Shown piece after piece: positions 52,002-59,550 of a DNA stretch of 64,000 bases (position 1 is the first letter of the stretch; every line of letters begins with the position of its first letter). A program made the position numbers and the translations under genes. The notes beneath the pieces were generated by a model, which saw only the letters and a program-made list of their open reading frames with translations, was not told where the DNA came from and did not search any database. Source of the stretch: Caulobacter rhizosphaerae (GTDB taxonomy: Bacteria; Pseudomonadota; Alphaproteobacteria; Caulobacterales; Caulobacteraceae); assembly GCF_010977555.1 (NCBI RefSeq), contig NZ_CP048815.1, forward strand, positions 5,200,501 to 5,264,500. The letters run 5' to 3'.

Positions 52002-52104
52002 GATCGTCTTTCAACGCACGAGATCGCGCGGCGGCCAAGCCTTCGCTGTGGCCAAGCTTTCATCGCCAAGCTACCCTGGGTGCGTTGCTTGGGGGAAACA
52101 CGTC

Positions 52105-53070
52105 TTGCGTCAGTTCGAAGCCGCCGTGGCGGCAATGGTCCTCTGCGTCGCCGCGCCCGCGTTCGCGGCCGACCAGCCTTCCACCCCGCCGGCGGTCACG
52201 GCTTCCGCGCCGGACCTGTCCTGGCAGGACAGGCTGGAACGCCATACCGGTGTGGTTGATCTGCCTCAGGCCAAGGCCCGGCTCAATCTCGGGACCGACT
52301 ACTATTATCTCGACGCGGCAGCCTCGCGGCGCGTGCTGGTCGAGGGCTGGGGCAATCCGCCGGACGCCGCCGATGGCGTGCTGGGCATGATCTTTCCCGC
52401 CCGCTTCAAGCCGCTGGACGGGCCGTCCTGGGGCGCGGTGATCAGCTACCAAGATTCTGGCTATGTCGCCGACAAGGATGCGCGCGACACCGATTACGAC
52501 AAGCTGCTGGACGACCTGCGCAAATCCGAGCCCGAGCAGAACGCCGAACGTGAAAAGGCCGGCTATGCCAGCCTGCACCTGGTGGGCTGGGCCGAGCGGC
52601 CGACCTATGACGCCACGCGGCACGTGGTGATCTGGGCGCGCGACCTGAAGGCCGGCAACGCCTCGGTCGACACCCTGAACTACGACATCCGCCTGCTGGG
52701 CCGCAAAGGCGTGCTGAGCCTGAACGTCATCTCCAGCATCAACGACCTGCCCGAGGTGCGCGCCGCCGCCGGCCACATCGCCGACCAGGCCGCCTTCGTG
52801 CCGGGCCAGACCTATGCCGACTTCCACAAGGGCCAGGACAAGATGGCCGAGTATGGCGTCGCCGGCCTGATCGCCGCGGGCGTGGGCGCCGCGGCCGCCA
52901 AGAAGCTGGGCCTGCTGGCGATCCTGGCGATCTTTCTCAAGAAGGGCGCCGTGCTGCTGGTCGCGGCGTTCGGCGCGGTCGCCGCCTGGTTCCGCCGGAC
53001 CTTCCTGGGCCAGAAGGACGTCGCGGCGAAGGGCTCCAAGCCGCCCAGCGGGCCGGACCTGATCTCCTAG
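52105..53070 (+). CDS. DUF2167 membrane protein
   Basis: A 321-residue exported protein with signal peptide (cleavage near FAA, residue ~22), a large extracytoplasmic domain (GWGNPPDAADGVLGMIFPA, GWAERPTYDATRHVVIWARDL, IRLLGRKGVLSLNVIS) and a C-terminal membrane segment (residues ~263-305) with a short basic tail. This matches DUF2167 (function unknown). The start is TTG at 52105, supported by GGGGGA 9 bases before. It is divergent from the ligase gene. Confidence 0.82.
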   Translation: MRQFEAAVAAMVLCVAAPAFAADQPSTPPAVTASAPDLSWQDRLERHTGVVDLPQAKARLNLGTDYYYLDAAASRRVLVEGWGNPPDAADGVLGMIFPARFKPLDGPSWGAVISYQDSGYVADKDARDTDYDKLLDDLRKSEPEQNAEREKAGYASLHLVGWAERPTYDATRHVVIWARDLKAGNASVDTLNYDIRLLGRKGVLSLNVISSINDLPEVRAAAGHIADQAAFVPGQTYADFHKGQDKMAEYGVAGLIAAGVGAAAAKKLGLLAILAIFLKKGAVLLVAAFGAVAAWFRRTFLGQKDVAAKGSKPPSGPDLIS

Positions 53071-53164
53071 GAACGGGCGACGGTTCCGGCGGCGAGGTCG
53101 GGCTTGCGAGCGGCTCGAACATCTGTTTGATTGGCCGCGTCCGGAGCCCGGACCCGGAGGCGCC

Positions 53165-53575
53165 ATGAGCCCGCCCGAGCCGTTCGTACCCCATCCACGC
53201 AAGAGCCCGCTGACCACGCCGTGGGAGCCGATCTTCGCCGACATCCGCGACGATCGCTGGGTCCTGGCCGTGGAATTGCGCGAGCCGCACACCAACTCCC
53301 GTGGCGGCCCGCACGGCGGCCTGATCGCCGCCCTGGCCGACAACGCCATGGGCTTGTCGTGCGGGGTGATGCTGGCCCGGCTGGAGATCCCCAGCAGGGG
53401 TCTGGTCACCGTCTCGCTGGGGCTCGACTACCTGGCCGCCGCCGAGATCGGCCAGTGGCTGGCCTTCGACACCGACTTCATCAAGCCGGGCAAGAGCCTG
53501 TGCTACGCCGAGGCCACGGTGCGGGCCGACGACAAGCCGGTGGCCCGGGCCCGAGCGACGTTCAAGGTGATGTGA
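53165..53575 (+). CDS. PaaI-family thioesterase (hotdog)
   Basis: A 136-residue single-hotdog protein with the PaaI motif RGGPHGGLIAALADNAMG near residue 45 and later GLVTVSLGLDYLAAA. It would hydrolyse acyl-CoA thioesters; substrate unknown. The ATG at 53165 has GGAGG 6 bases before it. It is one of three hotdog thioesterases within 2.4 kb. Confidence 0.85.
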   Translation: MSPPEPFVPHPRKSPLTTPWEPIFADIRDDRWVLAVELREPHTNSRGGPHGGLIAALADNAMGLSCGVMLARLEIPSRGLVTVSLGLDYLAAAEIGQWLAFDTDFIKPGKSLCYAEATVRADDKPVARARATFKVM

Positions 53576-53584
53576 GGGGGCCCC

Positions 53585-54592
53585 CTACTCCCCCTCCTCC
53601 TCGTCGTAACCCACCAGCCGCAAGGCCCGCGCCGGGATGCCCTGCAGCTCGCACCAGCGTTCCAGGGCCTCTTCGCGGCCGTGGGTGATCCACACCTCGC
53701 CCGGGCGCAGCTCGTCGAGGGTGGCGGTCAGCTCGTCCCAGTCGGCGTGGTCGGAAATGATCAGCGGCAGCTCCACGCCCCGCTGGCGGGCCCTGGCCCG
53801 CACCCTCATCCAACCGCTGGCGAAGCAGTCGACGGGATCGGGAAACCGCCGCGACCAGCGGTCGGCCAGGGCCGAGGGCGGAGCGACGATGATCGCGCCC
53901 TCGAAGTCCTTCTTCGTGCCGGTGGTGGCGGGCGCCAGCAGGCCGAGATCGACGCCGTGGCGGCCATAGAGCCGGTTCAGCCGGTCCATCGCGCCGTGCA
54001 CGTGGATGGTTCGGTCCCAGCCGGCCTCGCGCAGCAGGCGGATCACCCGCTGGGCCTTGCCCAGGGCGTAGGCTCCGACGATGTGCGCGCGCTCGGGAAA
54101 CTGCTCGACGGACTTCAGGAGAGCGGCCACCTCGCCCCTGTCATCGGGGTGGCGGAAGACCGGCAGGCCGAAGGTCGCCTCGGTCACGAACACGTCGCAG
54201 GGCACGGGCTCGAAGGCCGGGCAGGTGGGGTCGCGGCGACGCTTGTAGTCGCCGGAGACGACGATGGTCATGCCCTTCCAGCGGATCACCGCCTGGGCGG
54301 AGCCCAGCACGTGGCCGGCCGGGACCAGCCCGACCTCGACGCCGTTGTGGGTGAAGGCCTCGCCGTAGGCCACTGGCTGGCGGCGGCCGGCGAAGTCGTC
54401 GCCGTAGCGCTCGGCCATGATCGCCAGGGTCTCGGGGGTGGCGGCGACCACGCCGTGTCCGGCCCGGGCGTGGTCGGCGTGGCCATGGGTGATCACCGCC
54501 CGGTCCACCGGGCGGACGGGGTCGATATAGAAGTCTCCGGGCGGGCAGTAGAGCCCGTCGGGCTTCGGGCAGATCAGGTCCTGCGGCTTCAT
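53585..54592 (-). CDS. Ligase-associated MBL-fold DNA exonuclease
   Basis: A 335-residue metallo-beta-lactamase/beta-CASP protein of the ligase-associated exonuclease type. Metal motif THGHADHA (H-x-H-x-D-H) near residue 35, GDYKRRRDPTCP near 115, EATFGLP near 138 and the later SDHADWDEL near 287. It belongs with the ATP-dependent ligase at 50397; usually the cluster also includes a helicase and an endonuclease, absent here. It ends 10 bases from the convergent PaaI-type gene and is divergent from the next one. Confidence 0.9.
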   Translation of the reverse strand: MKPQDLICPKPDGLYCPPGDFYIDPVRPVDRAVITHGHADHARAGHGVVAATPETLAIMAERYGDDFAGRRQPVAYGEAFTHNGVEVGLVPAGHVLGSAQAVIRWKGMTIVVSGDYKRRRDPTCPAFEPVPCDVFVTEATFGLPVFRHPDDRGEVAALLKSVEQFPERAHIVGAYALGKAQRVIRLLREAGWDRTIHVHGAMDRLNRLYGRHGVDLGLLAPATTGTKKDFEGAIIVAPPSALADRWSRRFPDPVDCFASGWMRVRARARQRGVELPLIISDHADWDELTATLDELRPGEVWITHGREEALERWCELQGIPARALRLVGYDEEEGE

Positions 54593-54644
54593 TGGCTGGA
54601 TATGGGAACGCGCGCGGCTATAAACCTATCCGCAGGAGCCTTGA

Positions 54645-55145
54645 ATGAACAAAGATCTGAGCGCGGGCGAACAGCATCGGCTGATCGCCAACACCATGAA
54701 CGAGGGCAGCCCCCAGGCCCGGGCCCTGGGATTCCAGACCCTGGAGATCGGCGAGGCCGTAGCCATCCTCAAGGTCCCCTACCGGCCCGAAATCGTCGGC
54801 GACCCGGAGACCGGGGTAATCGCTGGCGGGGTCGTCACCACCTTGCTCGACCACGCCAGCGGCCAGGCCGTGCACGCGGCGATGACCGAATGGACCTCGA
54901 TCGCCACCCTCGACCTGCGCATCGACTACATGCGGCCAGCGCAGCCGGGCCGCGACGTCCTGGCGCGCGCCCATTGCTACAAGCTGACGCGCTCCGTGGC
55001 CTTCGTGCGGGCCGTCGCCTACGAGGACGATCCCGACGACCCGGTAGCCGCCGCCCAGGCCGCCTTCATGCTGGATTCCAGCGCCGGCAAGAAGCCGGGG
55101 GCCAACCTCAAGCCGCCACGATCCAAGACGGAGGGCGCGGCATGA
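54645..55145 (+). CDS. PaaI-family thioesterase (hotdog)
   Basis: A 166-residue hotdog protein. NTMNEGSPQARALGFQTLEI, GGVVTTLLDHASGQAVHAA (the catalytic-loop region) and LDLRIDYMRPAQPG are typical. The stop overlaps the next start (ATGA), so the two hotdog genes are translated together and may form a heteromer. Confidence 0.85.
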   Translation: MNKDLSAGEQHRLIANTMNEGSPQARALGFQTLEIGEAVAILKVPYRPEIVGDPETGVIAGGVVTTLLDHASGQAVHAAMTEWTSIATLDLRIDYMRPAQPGRDVLARAHCYKLTRSVAFVRAVAYEDDPDDPVAAAQAAFMLDSSAGKKPGANLKPPRSKTEGAA

Positions 55146-55561
55146 GCGACGCCGACAGCCGACTGAGCGCCGTCTTGGGCTCGATCCCCTACGCCCGGTT
55201 CATCGGCATGCGCGCTGAGCTGGCCGGCGACGAGATGACCGCCATCCTGCCGTTCTCCGACCGCATCATCGGTAATCCGATGCTGCCGGCTATTCACGGC
55301 GGAGTGCTGGGCGCGTTCATGGAGATGACCGCCCTGGCCCAGCTTTCGGTGGCCGAGCCGCTGAAACGCCAGCCGCGCACCATCGACATCTCGATCGAGT
55401 ACCTGCGCTCGGGCCGTCCGCTGACCACCTTCGCCCGCGCCAGGATCAACAAGGTCGGCCGCCGGATCGCCAATGTCCATGTCGAGGCCTGGCAGGAGCA
55501 GCGCGCCGCCCCGATCGCGGCCTTGCGCGGCCATTTCCTGCTGACCTCCGCGGAAGACTGA
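55142..55561 (+). CDS. PaaI-family thioesterase (hotdog)
   Basis: A 139-residue hotdog protein with AIHGGVLGAFMEMTALAQL near residue 46 and TIDISIEYLRSGRPL near 80. It overlaps the preceding thioesterase by ATGA. The pair resembles each other in layout but is too diverged for a recent duplication. Substrate unknown. Confidence 0.85.
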   Translation: MSDADSRLSAVLGSIPYARFIGMRAELAGDEMTAILPFSDRIIGNPMLPAIHGGVLGAFMEMTALAQLSVAEPLKRQPRTIDISIEYLRSGRPLTTFARARINKVGRRIANVHVEAWQEQRAAPIAALRGHFLLTSAED

Positions 55562-55772
55562 TCCGAACGGAGAACGCCGGTCCCGAAGGTAAAAGTTTCC
55601 ACTGTAACGGTTTCATTAGACAGCATTAAACCTCTGTAATGCCGATTATCGCCGTCAACGTTTCTTAAAAACGCTTCATGAAGCAAAGGTAACGGGCGTT
55701 CACCATCCCGCGGGCCTATACCCCTGATCACCGGACGCGGACGGCGCGCCGGACCAACAGGGAACCAAGACA

Positions 55773-55871
55773 ATGACCTTCTCGAACAACGCCTTCTCGG
55801 GTTTCGCCAGCATCGTTCTGGCCATGCTGCCCCTCGTCGTGATCGCCGGTTCGCTCGTCACGAGCTTCTGA
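55773..55871 (+). CDS. 32-residue membrane peptide
   Basis: A short frame starting at ATG 55773 and ending TGA 55869-55871: a polar start (TFSNNAFSGFAS), one hydrophobic span (IVLAMLPLVVIAG) and a short tail. An AGGGAA site lies 7-8 bases before the ATG, and a 211-base AT-richer upstream region could hold its promoter. It is single-span, so probably an inner-membrane microprotein. Short peptides like this are easily missed. No family known to me. Confidence 0.55.
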   Translation: MTFSNNAFSGFASIVLAMLPLVVIAGSLVTSF

Positions 55872-55906
55872 GTGATCGCCGCGTAGCTCCACCGGGATTG
55901 CGACCC

Positions 55907-56824
55907 TCAGGCGCTCAGCGCCGCGCGGGCCGCCCGGTGGAGAAGGGCGTGACGATGCGCCAATCGATCGATGTCGGCGTCGTATCCGCCGCCGATCACC
56001 CCCGCCACGGGGATCCTCCTTTCCAGACACGAGCCCAGGACGAACGCCTCGCGCCGCGCGAGCCCCTCGTCGCTCAGGCCTAGACGCCCCAGCTTGTCGT
56101 CCGCGTGCGGATCGACCCCGGCGTTGAAGAACACCAGGTCCGGCGCCACGTGCGCCAGCAGGTCCGGCACGACCTCCATCAACTTCTGCAAATAGGCCTC
56201 GTCGCTCGTGCCGTCCGGCAGGTCGATGTCCAGATCGCTGACCGCCTTGCGGGCCGGGAAGTTCTTCTCGGCGTGCATCGAGAAGGTGAAGACGCTGGGA
56301 TCGCCTTCGAAGATCCGGGCCGTGCCGTCGCCTTGATGGACGTCCAGGTCGACGACCAGAACCTGACCGACCTTTCCTTCCGCCAGCAGCCGGCGGGCCG
56401 CCACCGCGACGTCATTGAACACACAGAAGCCCGCTCCGGTGTCGGCCTGGGCGTGATGGCTGCCGCCGGCGGTGTTGCAGGCGATCCCGTGGGCCAGGGC
56501 CAGGCGCGCCGCCGCCAGGGTGCCCCCCACGGCCGCCTGGGCGCGCCTGGCCACGGACTCGGTGTTCGGCAGCCCGACCCGTCGCGCCACGTCGGCCGGC
56601 AGGGTCAGATCGATCACCCCGCGCACATAGGCCTCGTCATGGACCATCAGCAGGCTGTCCAGATCGATCGGGTCGGGTCGGACGAACCCCGCCGGTCCGG
56701 CGACGCCTTCGGCTTCCAGCACGGCGGCCAGCCGCGCGAACTTGTCCATCGGAAAGCGGTGGCCGGCCGGCATCTCGGCGCGGAAGGCGGGGTGGTGGAC
56801 GATGGGCGGAAACGACGTGGCCAT
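55907..56824 (-). CDS. Histone deacetylase-like (acetoin utilisation/APAH) protein
   Basis: A 305-residue zinc deacetylase fold. GGSHHAQADTGAGFCVFND near residue 120 carries the catalytic His pair, VVDLDVHQGDGT near 148 the zinc ligands, SMHAEKNFP near 178, and FNAGVDPHADD near 228 the last ligand aspartate. In bacteria the substrate is likely an acetylated polyamine or small molecule, or a protein. It is divergent from tesB. Confidence 0.92.
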   Translation of the reverse strand: MATSFPPIVHHPAFRAEMPAGHRFPMDKFARLAAVLEAEGVAGPAGFVRPDPIDLDSLLMVHDEAYVRGVIDLTLPADVARRVGLPNTESVARRAQAAVGGTLAAARLALAHGIACNTAGGSHHAQADTGAGFCVFNDVAVAARRLLAEGKVGQVLVVDLDVHQGDGTARIFEGDPSVFTFSMHAEKNFPARKAVSDLDIDLPDGTSDEAYLQKLMEVVPDLLAHVAPDLVFFNAGVDPHADDKLGRLGLSDEGLARREAFVLGSCLERRIPVAGVIGGGYDADIDRLAHRHALLHRAARAALSA

Positions 56825-56903
56825 GACGCAACGATGGGAAAGGCGCCGCCCTGACGCAAGGTCACGTCTTGCCCCGCCCGCCCGGCGCGCCTAACCAACC
56901 GCC

Positions 56904-57758
56904 ATGCGCACGCCCGAGAACCTCGCCGAGATCCTGACCCTCGAAGCCATCGAGGTGAACCTGTTCCGCGGCGTCAGCCGCAATGACGGCTTTCCCCGCA
57001 TCTTTGGCGGCCTGGTCATCGCCCAGGCCTTGACCGCGGCCTACAAGACCGTGCCCGACCGGATCTGCCACTCGCTGCACGCCTATTTCATCCGGCCCGG
57101 CGACGTGGACGCCCCGGTGCTCTACGAGGTCGAGCGAGCCCGCGACGGCGGCACCTTCACCACGCGCCGGGTGGCGGCCATCCAGCACGGCGAGCAGATC
57201 TTCAACCTGGCCTGCTCGTTCCAGACCCCGGAAGACGGCCTGGAGCACCAGATGGGCATGCCCGACGCGCCCGACCCGGAAAGCCTGCCCACAGACGCCG
57301 AGTACCTGCGCTCGCTGGGCGAGGAGGCGCCTCCCCGCTTCGTGAAGATGGCCGAACACCCCCGGCCGGTGGACCTGCGCTGGGTCGATCCGCAACATCC
57401 GACCCGGCCGACGCCCAAGCCGTCGACCAAGCAGGTGTGGATGCGAGCCCGCGCCCCCATCGGCGATGACATCCGCCTTCAGCAGTGCGCCCTGGCCTAC
57501 GCCTCGGACATGGCCTTCATGGAAAGCGCCCTGCGCCCGCACGGCCTGATCTGGACGACGCCCGGCCTCCAGGCCGCCAGCCTGGACCACGCCATGTGGT
57601 TCCACCATCCCTTCGACTTCAACGACTGGATCCTGTTCGCGCAAGACAGCCCGTCAGCCTCGCAGGGTCGCGGCCTGGTGCGGGGCCAGATGTTCAGCCG
57701 CGACTGCAAGCTGGTGGCCTCCGTGGCCCAGGAGTGCTTGATGCGGGTGCGCAAGTAG
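56904..57758 (+). CDS. tesB: Acyl-CoA thioesterase II
   Basis: A 284-residue double-hotdog thioesterase: RIFGGLVIAQALTAAYKTV near residue 30 and LHAYFIRPGDVDAPVLYEVER near 55 in the first half; YASDMAFMESALRPHG and SLDHAMWFHHPFDFNDWILF in the second, with the catalytic Asp near residue 197. It hydrolyses medium- and long-chain acyl-CoA. Length and motifs match E. coli TesB. Confidence 0.93.
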   Translation: MRTPENLAEILTLEAIEVNLFRGVSRNDGFPRIFGGLVIAQALTAAYKTVPDRICHSLHAYFIRPGDVDAPVLYEVERARDGGTFTTRRVAAIQHGEQIFNLACSFQTPEDGLEHQMGMPDAPDPESLPTDAEYLRSLGEEAPPRFVKMAEHPRPVDLRWVDPQHPTRPTPKPSTKQVWMRARAPIGDDIRLQQCALAYASDMAFMESALRPHGLIWTTPGLQAASLDHAMWFHHPFDFNDWILFAQDSPSASQGRGLVRGQMFSRDCKLVASVAQECLMRVRK

Positions 57759-57777
57759 CGCCGCGCGGCCAGCCCTC

Positions 57778-58368
57778 TCAGGCTGCGGACCCGCCGGCCG
57801 TCATCGTCACCACGCCAGCGTGGGCCAGGCCGCGCAGCAGCGAGCCGACGTGCATGCCGACGTCCAGTTCTCCGGCCAGGGCCATCCGCAGGGCTTCAGC
57901 GGCAGGCACCCAGAACGGTTCGATGCGTTCGGTGGGATCGTTCTTGGGCGCGGCGACCCGCACGACGTTGCGCGCCAGGACGATATGGGCCCGATTGGCG
58001 TGGGTGGAGGCGTTGGGCCGGGCGTCGCCCACCCACACCATGTCACCCGCGCAGCCGGTTTCCTCCAGCAGCTCGCGGGCCGCCGCCGTGCACGGATCGG
58101 CGTCCGACGGGTCCATGCCGCCGGCGGGCAGCTCGATGGAAAAATCGGCGATGCCATGCCGATACTGCCGCACCAGCAGCAGGTTGTCGTCGGCGTCCAG
58201 AGCGACGATCTCGACCCAGTCAGGGTACTCCAGGACGTAGTAGGGAGCGACGGAGACGCCGTCCTCGGTGACGCAATCGTCCGCGCGCACCGCGATCCAA
58301 CGGTCCTTGTGGACATAGCGCGAGCCGGTCACGCGCCACTTTCCCCCTTGGGCCAACTCGTCCGCCAT
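57778..58368 (-). CDS. NUDIX hydrolase
   Basis: A 196-residue NUDIX enzyme. The box reads GMDPSDADPCTAAARELLEETG: the core REL-x-EE-x-G is intact, but the first Glu of the consensus is Ala. The preceding part (VEIVALDADDNLLLVRQYRHG) fits an ADP-ribose-type pyrophosphatase. It begins 6 bases after the rimM stop, so it is translated in the same transcript. Confidence 0.88.
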   Translation of the reverse strand: MADELAQGGKWRVTGSRYVHKDRWIAVRADDCVTEDGVSVAPYYVLEYPDWVEIVALDADDNLLLVRQYRHGIADFSIELPAGGMDPSDADPCTAAARELLEETGCAGDMVWVGDARPNASTHANRAHIVLARNVVRVAAPKNDPTERIEPFWVPAAEALRMALAGELDVGMHVGSLLRGLAHAGVVTMTAGGSAA

Positions 58369-58374
58369 TTTGCC

Positions 58375-58932
58375 CTAGACCTCGTCCCCGTCTTCCAGCG
58401 GACCTTCGGGCTCCCCGACCATCGCCGGCGGATCGGCCAGGACCAGGCCCTCGGCGATCTTGACCTCGGGCACGGCCGCGCGGGTGAACGGCAGGTACCA
58501 GGTCTGGCCGCCCAGGGCCGGGGTGATCTCCAGCAGGTCGTCCGCGCCGAAGTTCTGGACGCTCTTGATCCTGCCGATCAGGTCGTTGGTGACCGCGTGG
58601 CGCACGGTCAGGCCGATCAGGTCGGCTAGGTAGAATTCGTCTTCCTCGGGCTCGGGCAGGGCCGAGCGCGGGACGTGGAGGCGCAGGCCACGCAAGGCGT
58701 CGGCCGCTTCCTTGGTGTCGATCCCGGCGCAGCGGGCGACGACGCCGTCCTTGGCCACCCGGGCGCTGCTCAGGGTCAGGGCGGGCGAGCCGTCCTGCCG
58801 CATCAGCACCTTGAACTTGGTCAGGGTCAGCGGGTCTTCGGTATAGGCCGCGATCCGCACCTCGCCACGCACGCCGAACGCGCCGGCGACGCGGCCGACC
58901 AGGATCAGGGTCTGCGAGGGAGACTGGGTCAT
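58375..58932 (-). CDS. rimM: Ribosome maturation factor RimM
   Basis: A 185-residue 30S assembly factor with N-terminal RimM barrel (LILVGRVAGAFGVRGEVRI near residue 10) and C-terminal PRC-barrel (DEFYLADLIGLTVRH near 97, TWYLPFTRAAVPEV near 144). RimM helps mature the 16S 3' domain. The ATG at 58932 fits the family start. The next gene on the strand is a NUDIX gene, not the usual trmD. Confidence 0.94.
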   Translation of the reverse strand: MTQSPSQTLILVGRVAGAFGVRGEVRIAAYTEDPLTLTKFKVLMRQDGSPALTLSSARVAKDGVVARCAGIDTKEAADALRGLRLHVPRSALPEPEEDEFYLADLIGLTVRHAVTNDLIGRIKSVQNFGADDLLEITPALGGQTWYLPFTRAAVPEVKIAEGLVLADPPAMVGEPEGPLEDGDEV

Positions 58933-58954
58933 GGGCGTGACTTGCGGAGCGCGC

Positions 58955-58995
58955 AAAAGAAAACGCCGCCGCCGAACGGATGTCCGGCGGCGGCG
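58955..58995 (-). terminator. Rho-independent terminator after rpsP
   Basis: A perfect 11-bp stem CGCCGCCGCCG/CGGCGGCGGCG (58964-58974 and 58985-58995), followed on the minus strand by TTTTCTTTTG. It lies between rpsP and rimM, so it should lower rimM-nudix expression relative to rpsP. Confidence 0.88.
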
Positions 58996-59007
58996 CTTCC
59001 GAAGGCC

Positions 59008-59526
59008 TTAGCCTTCGGTGGTTTCTTCCGAAGCCGGAGCTTCTTCAGCGGCGGCTTCGGCGGCCGGAGCCTCTTCGGCGACGACTTCCGGTTCCGGAGC
59101 CGGAGCAGCGGCGGCTTCGGCGGCCGCCGCGGCGGCGGCTTCAGCAGCGGCCTTGGCGTCTTCCTTGGCCTGGGCTTCGGCGGCGGCGCGCTCTTCGTCG
59201 CGCTGGGCGCGTTCGGCCAGGCGCTCTTGCGCCTTCTTGCCCGGAGCGCCCTTCTGCGGGTTGTTGCCGTGGGCCCAGGTGGTCAGGCCTTGAGCGGCCA
59301 GGAAGCGAGCGACGCGGTCGGTCGGCTGGGCGCCCTTCTTGAGCCACTCCTGGATGGACTCGACCTTCAGGGTCACGCGCGCGGCGTCGTCCTTCTTGAG
59401 CAGCGGGTTGTAGGTGCCGACCTTCTCGATGAAGCGGCCGTCGCGGGGCGAATGGCTGTCGGCGACGACGATCGAGTAGTAGGGGCGCTTCTTGGCGCCG
59501 CCACGGGCGAGACGGATCTTCAGCAT
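59008..59526 (-). CDS. rpsP: 30S ribosomal protein S16
   Basis: A 172-residue S16. The core (residues ~1-85) begins [22 protein letters not shown] and includes [31 protein letters not shown]; it is complete. The remaining ~85 residues are an Ala/Glu-rich tail of low complexity, longer than in most bacteria but common in alphaproteobacteria. It follows ffh by 24 bases. Confidence 0.95.
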   Translation of the reverse strand: MLKIRLARGGAKKRPYYSIVVADSHSPRDGRFIEKVGTYNPLLKKDDAARVTLKVESIQEWLKKGAQPTDRVARFLAAQGLTTWAHGNNPQKGAPGKKAQERLAERAQRDEERAAAEAQAKEDAKAAAEAAAAAAAEAAAAPAPEPEVVAEEAPAAEAAAEEAPASEETTEG

Positions 59527-59550
59527 AGTCTTAGTCCTTGGTCTAAAGTT

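Noticed and set aside
55600..55700. Half-matches to the CtrA motif TTAA-N7-TTAA upstream of the 32-residue peptide gene.
   Set aside because: Only one half-site matches at any position; spacing is off by one or the second half is TAAT or TCAT.
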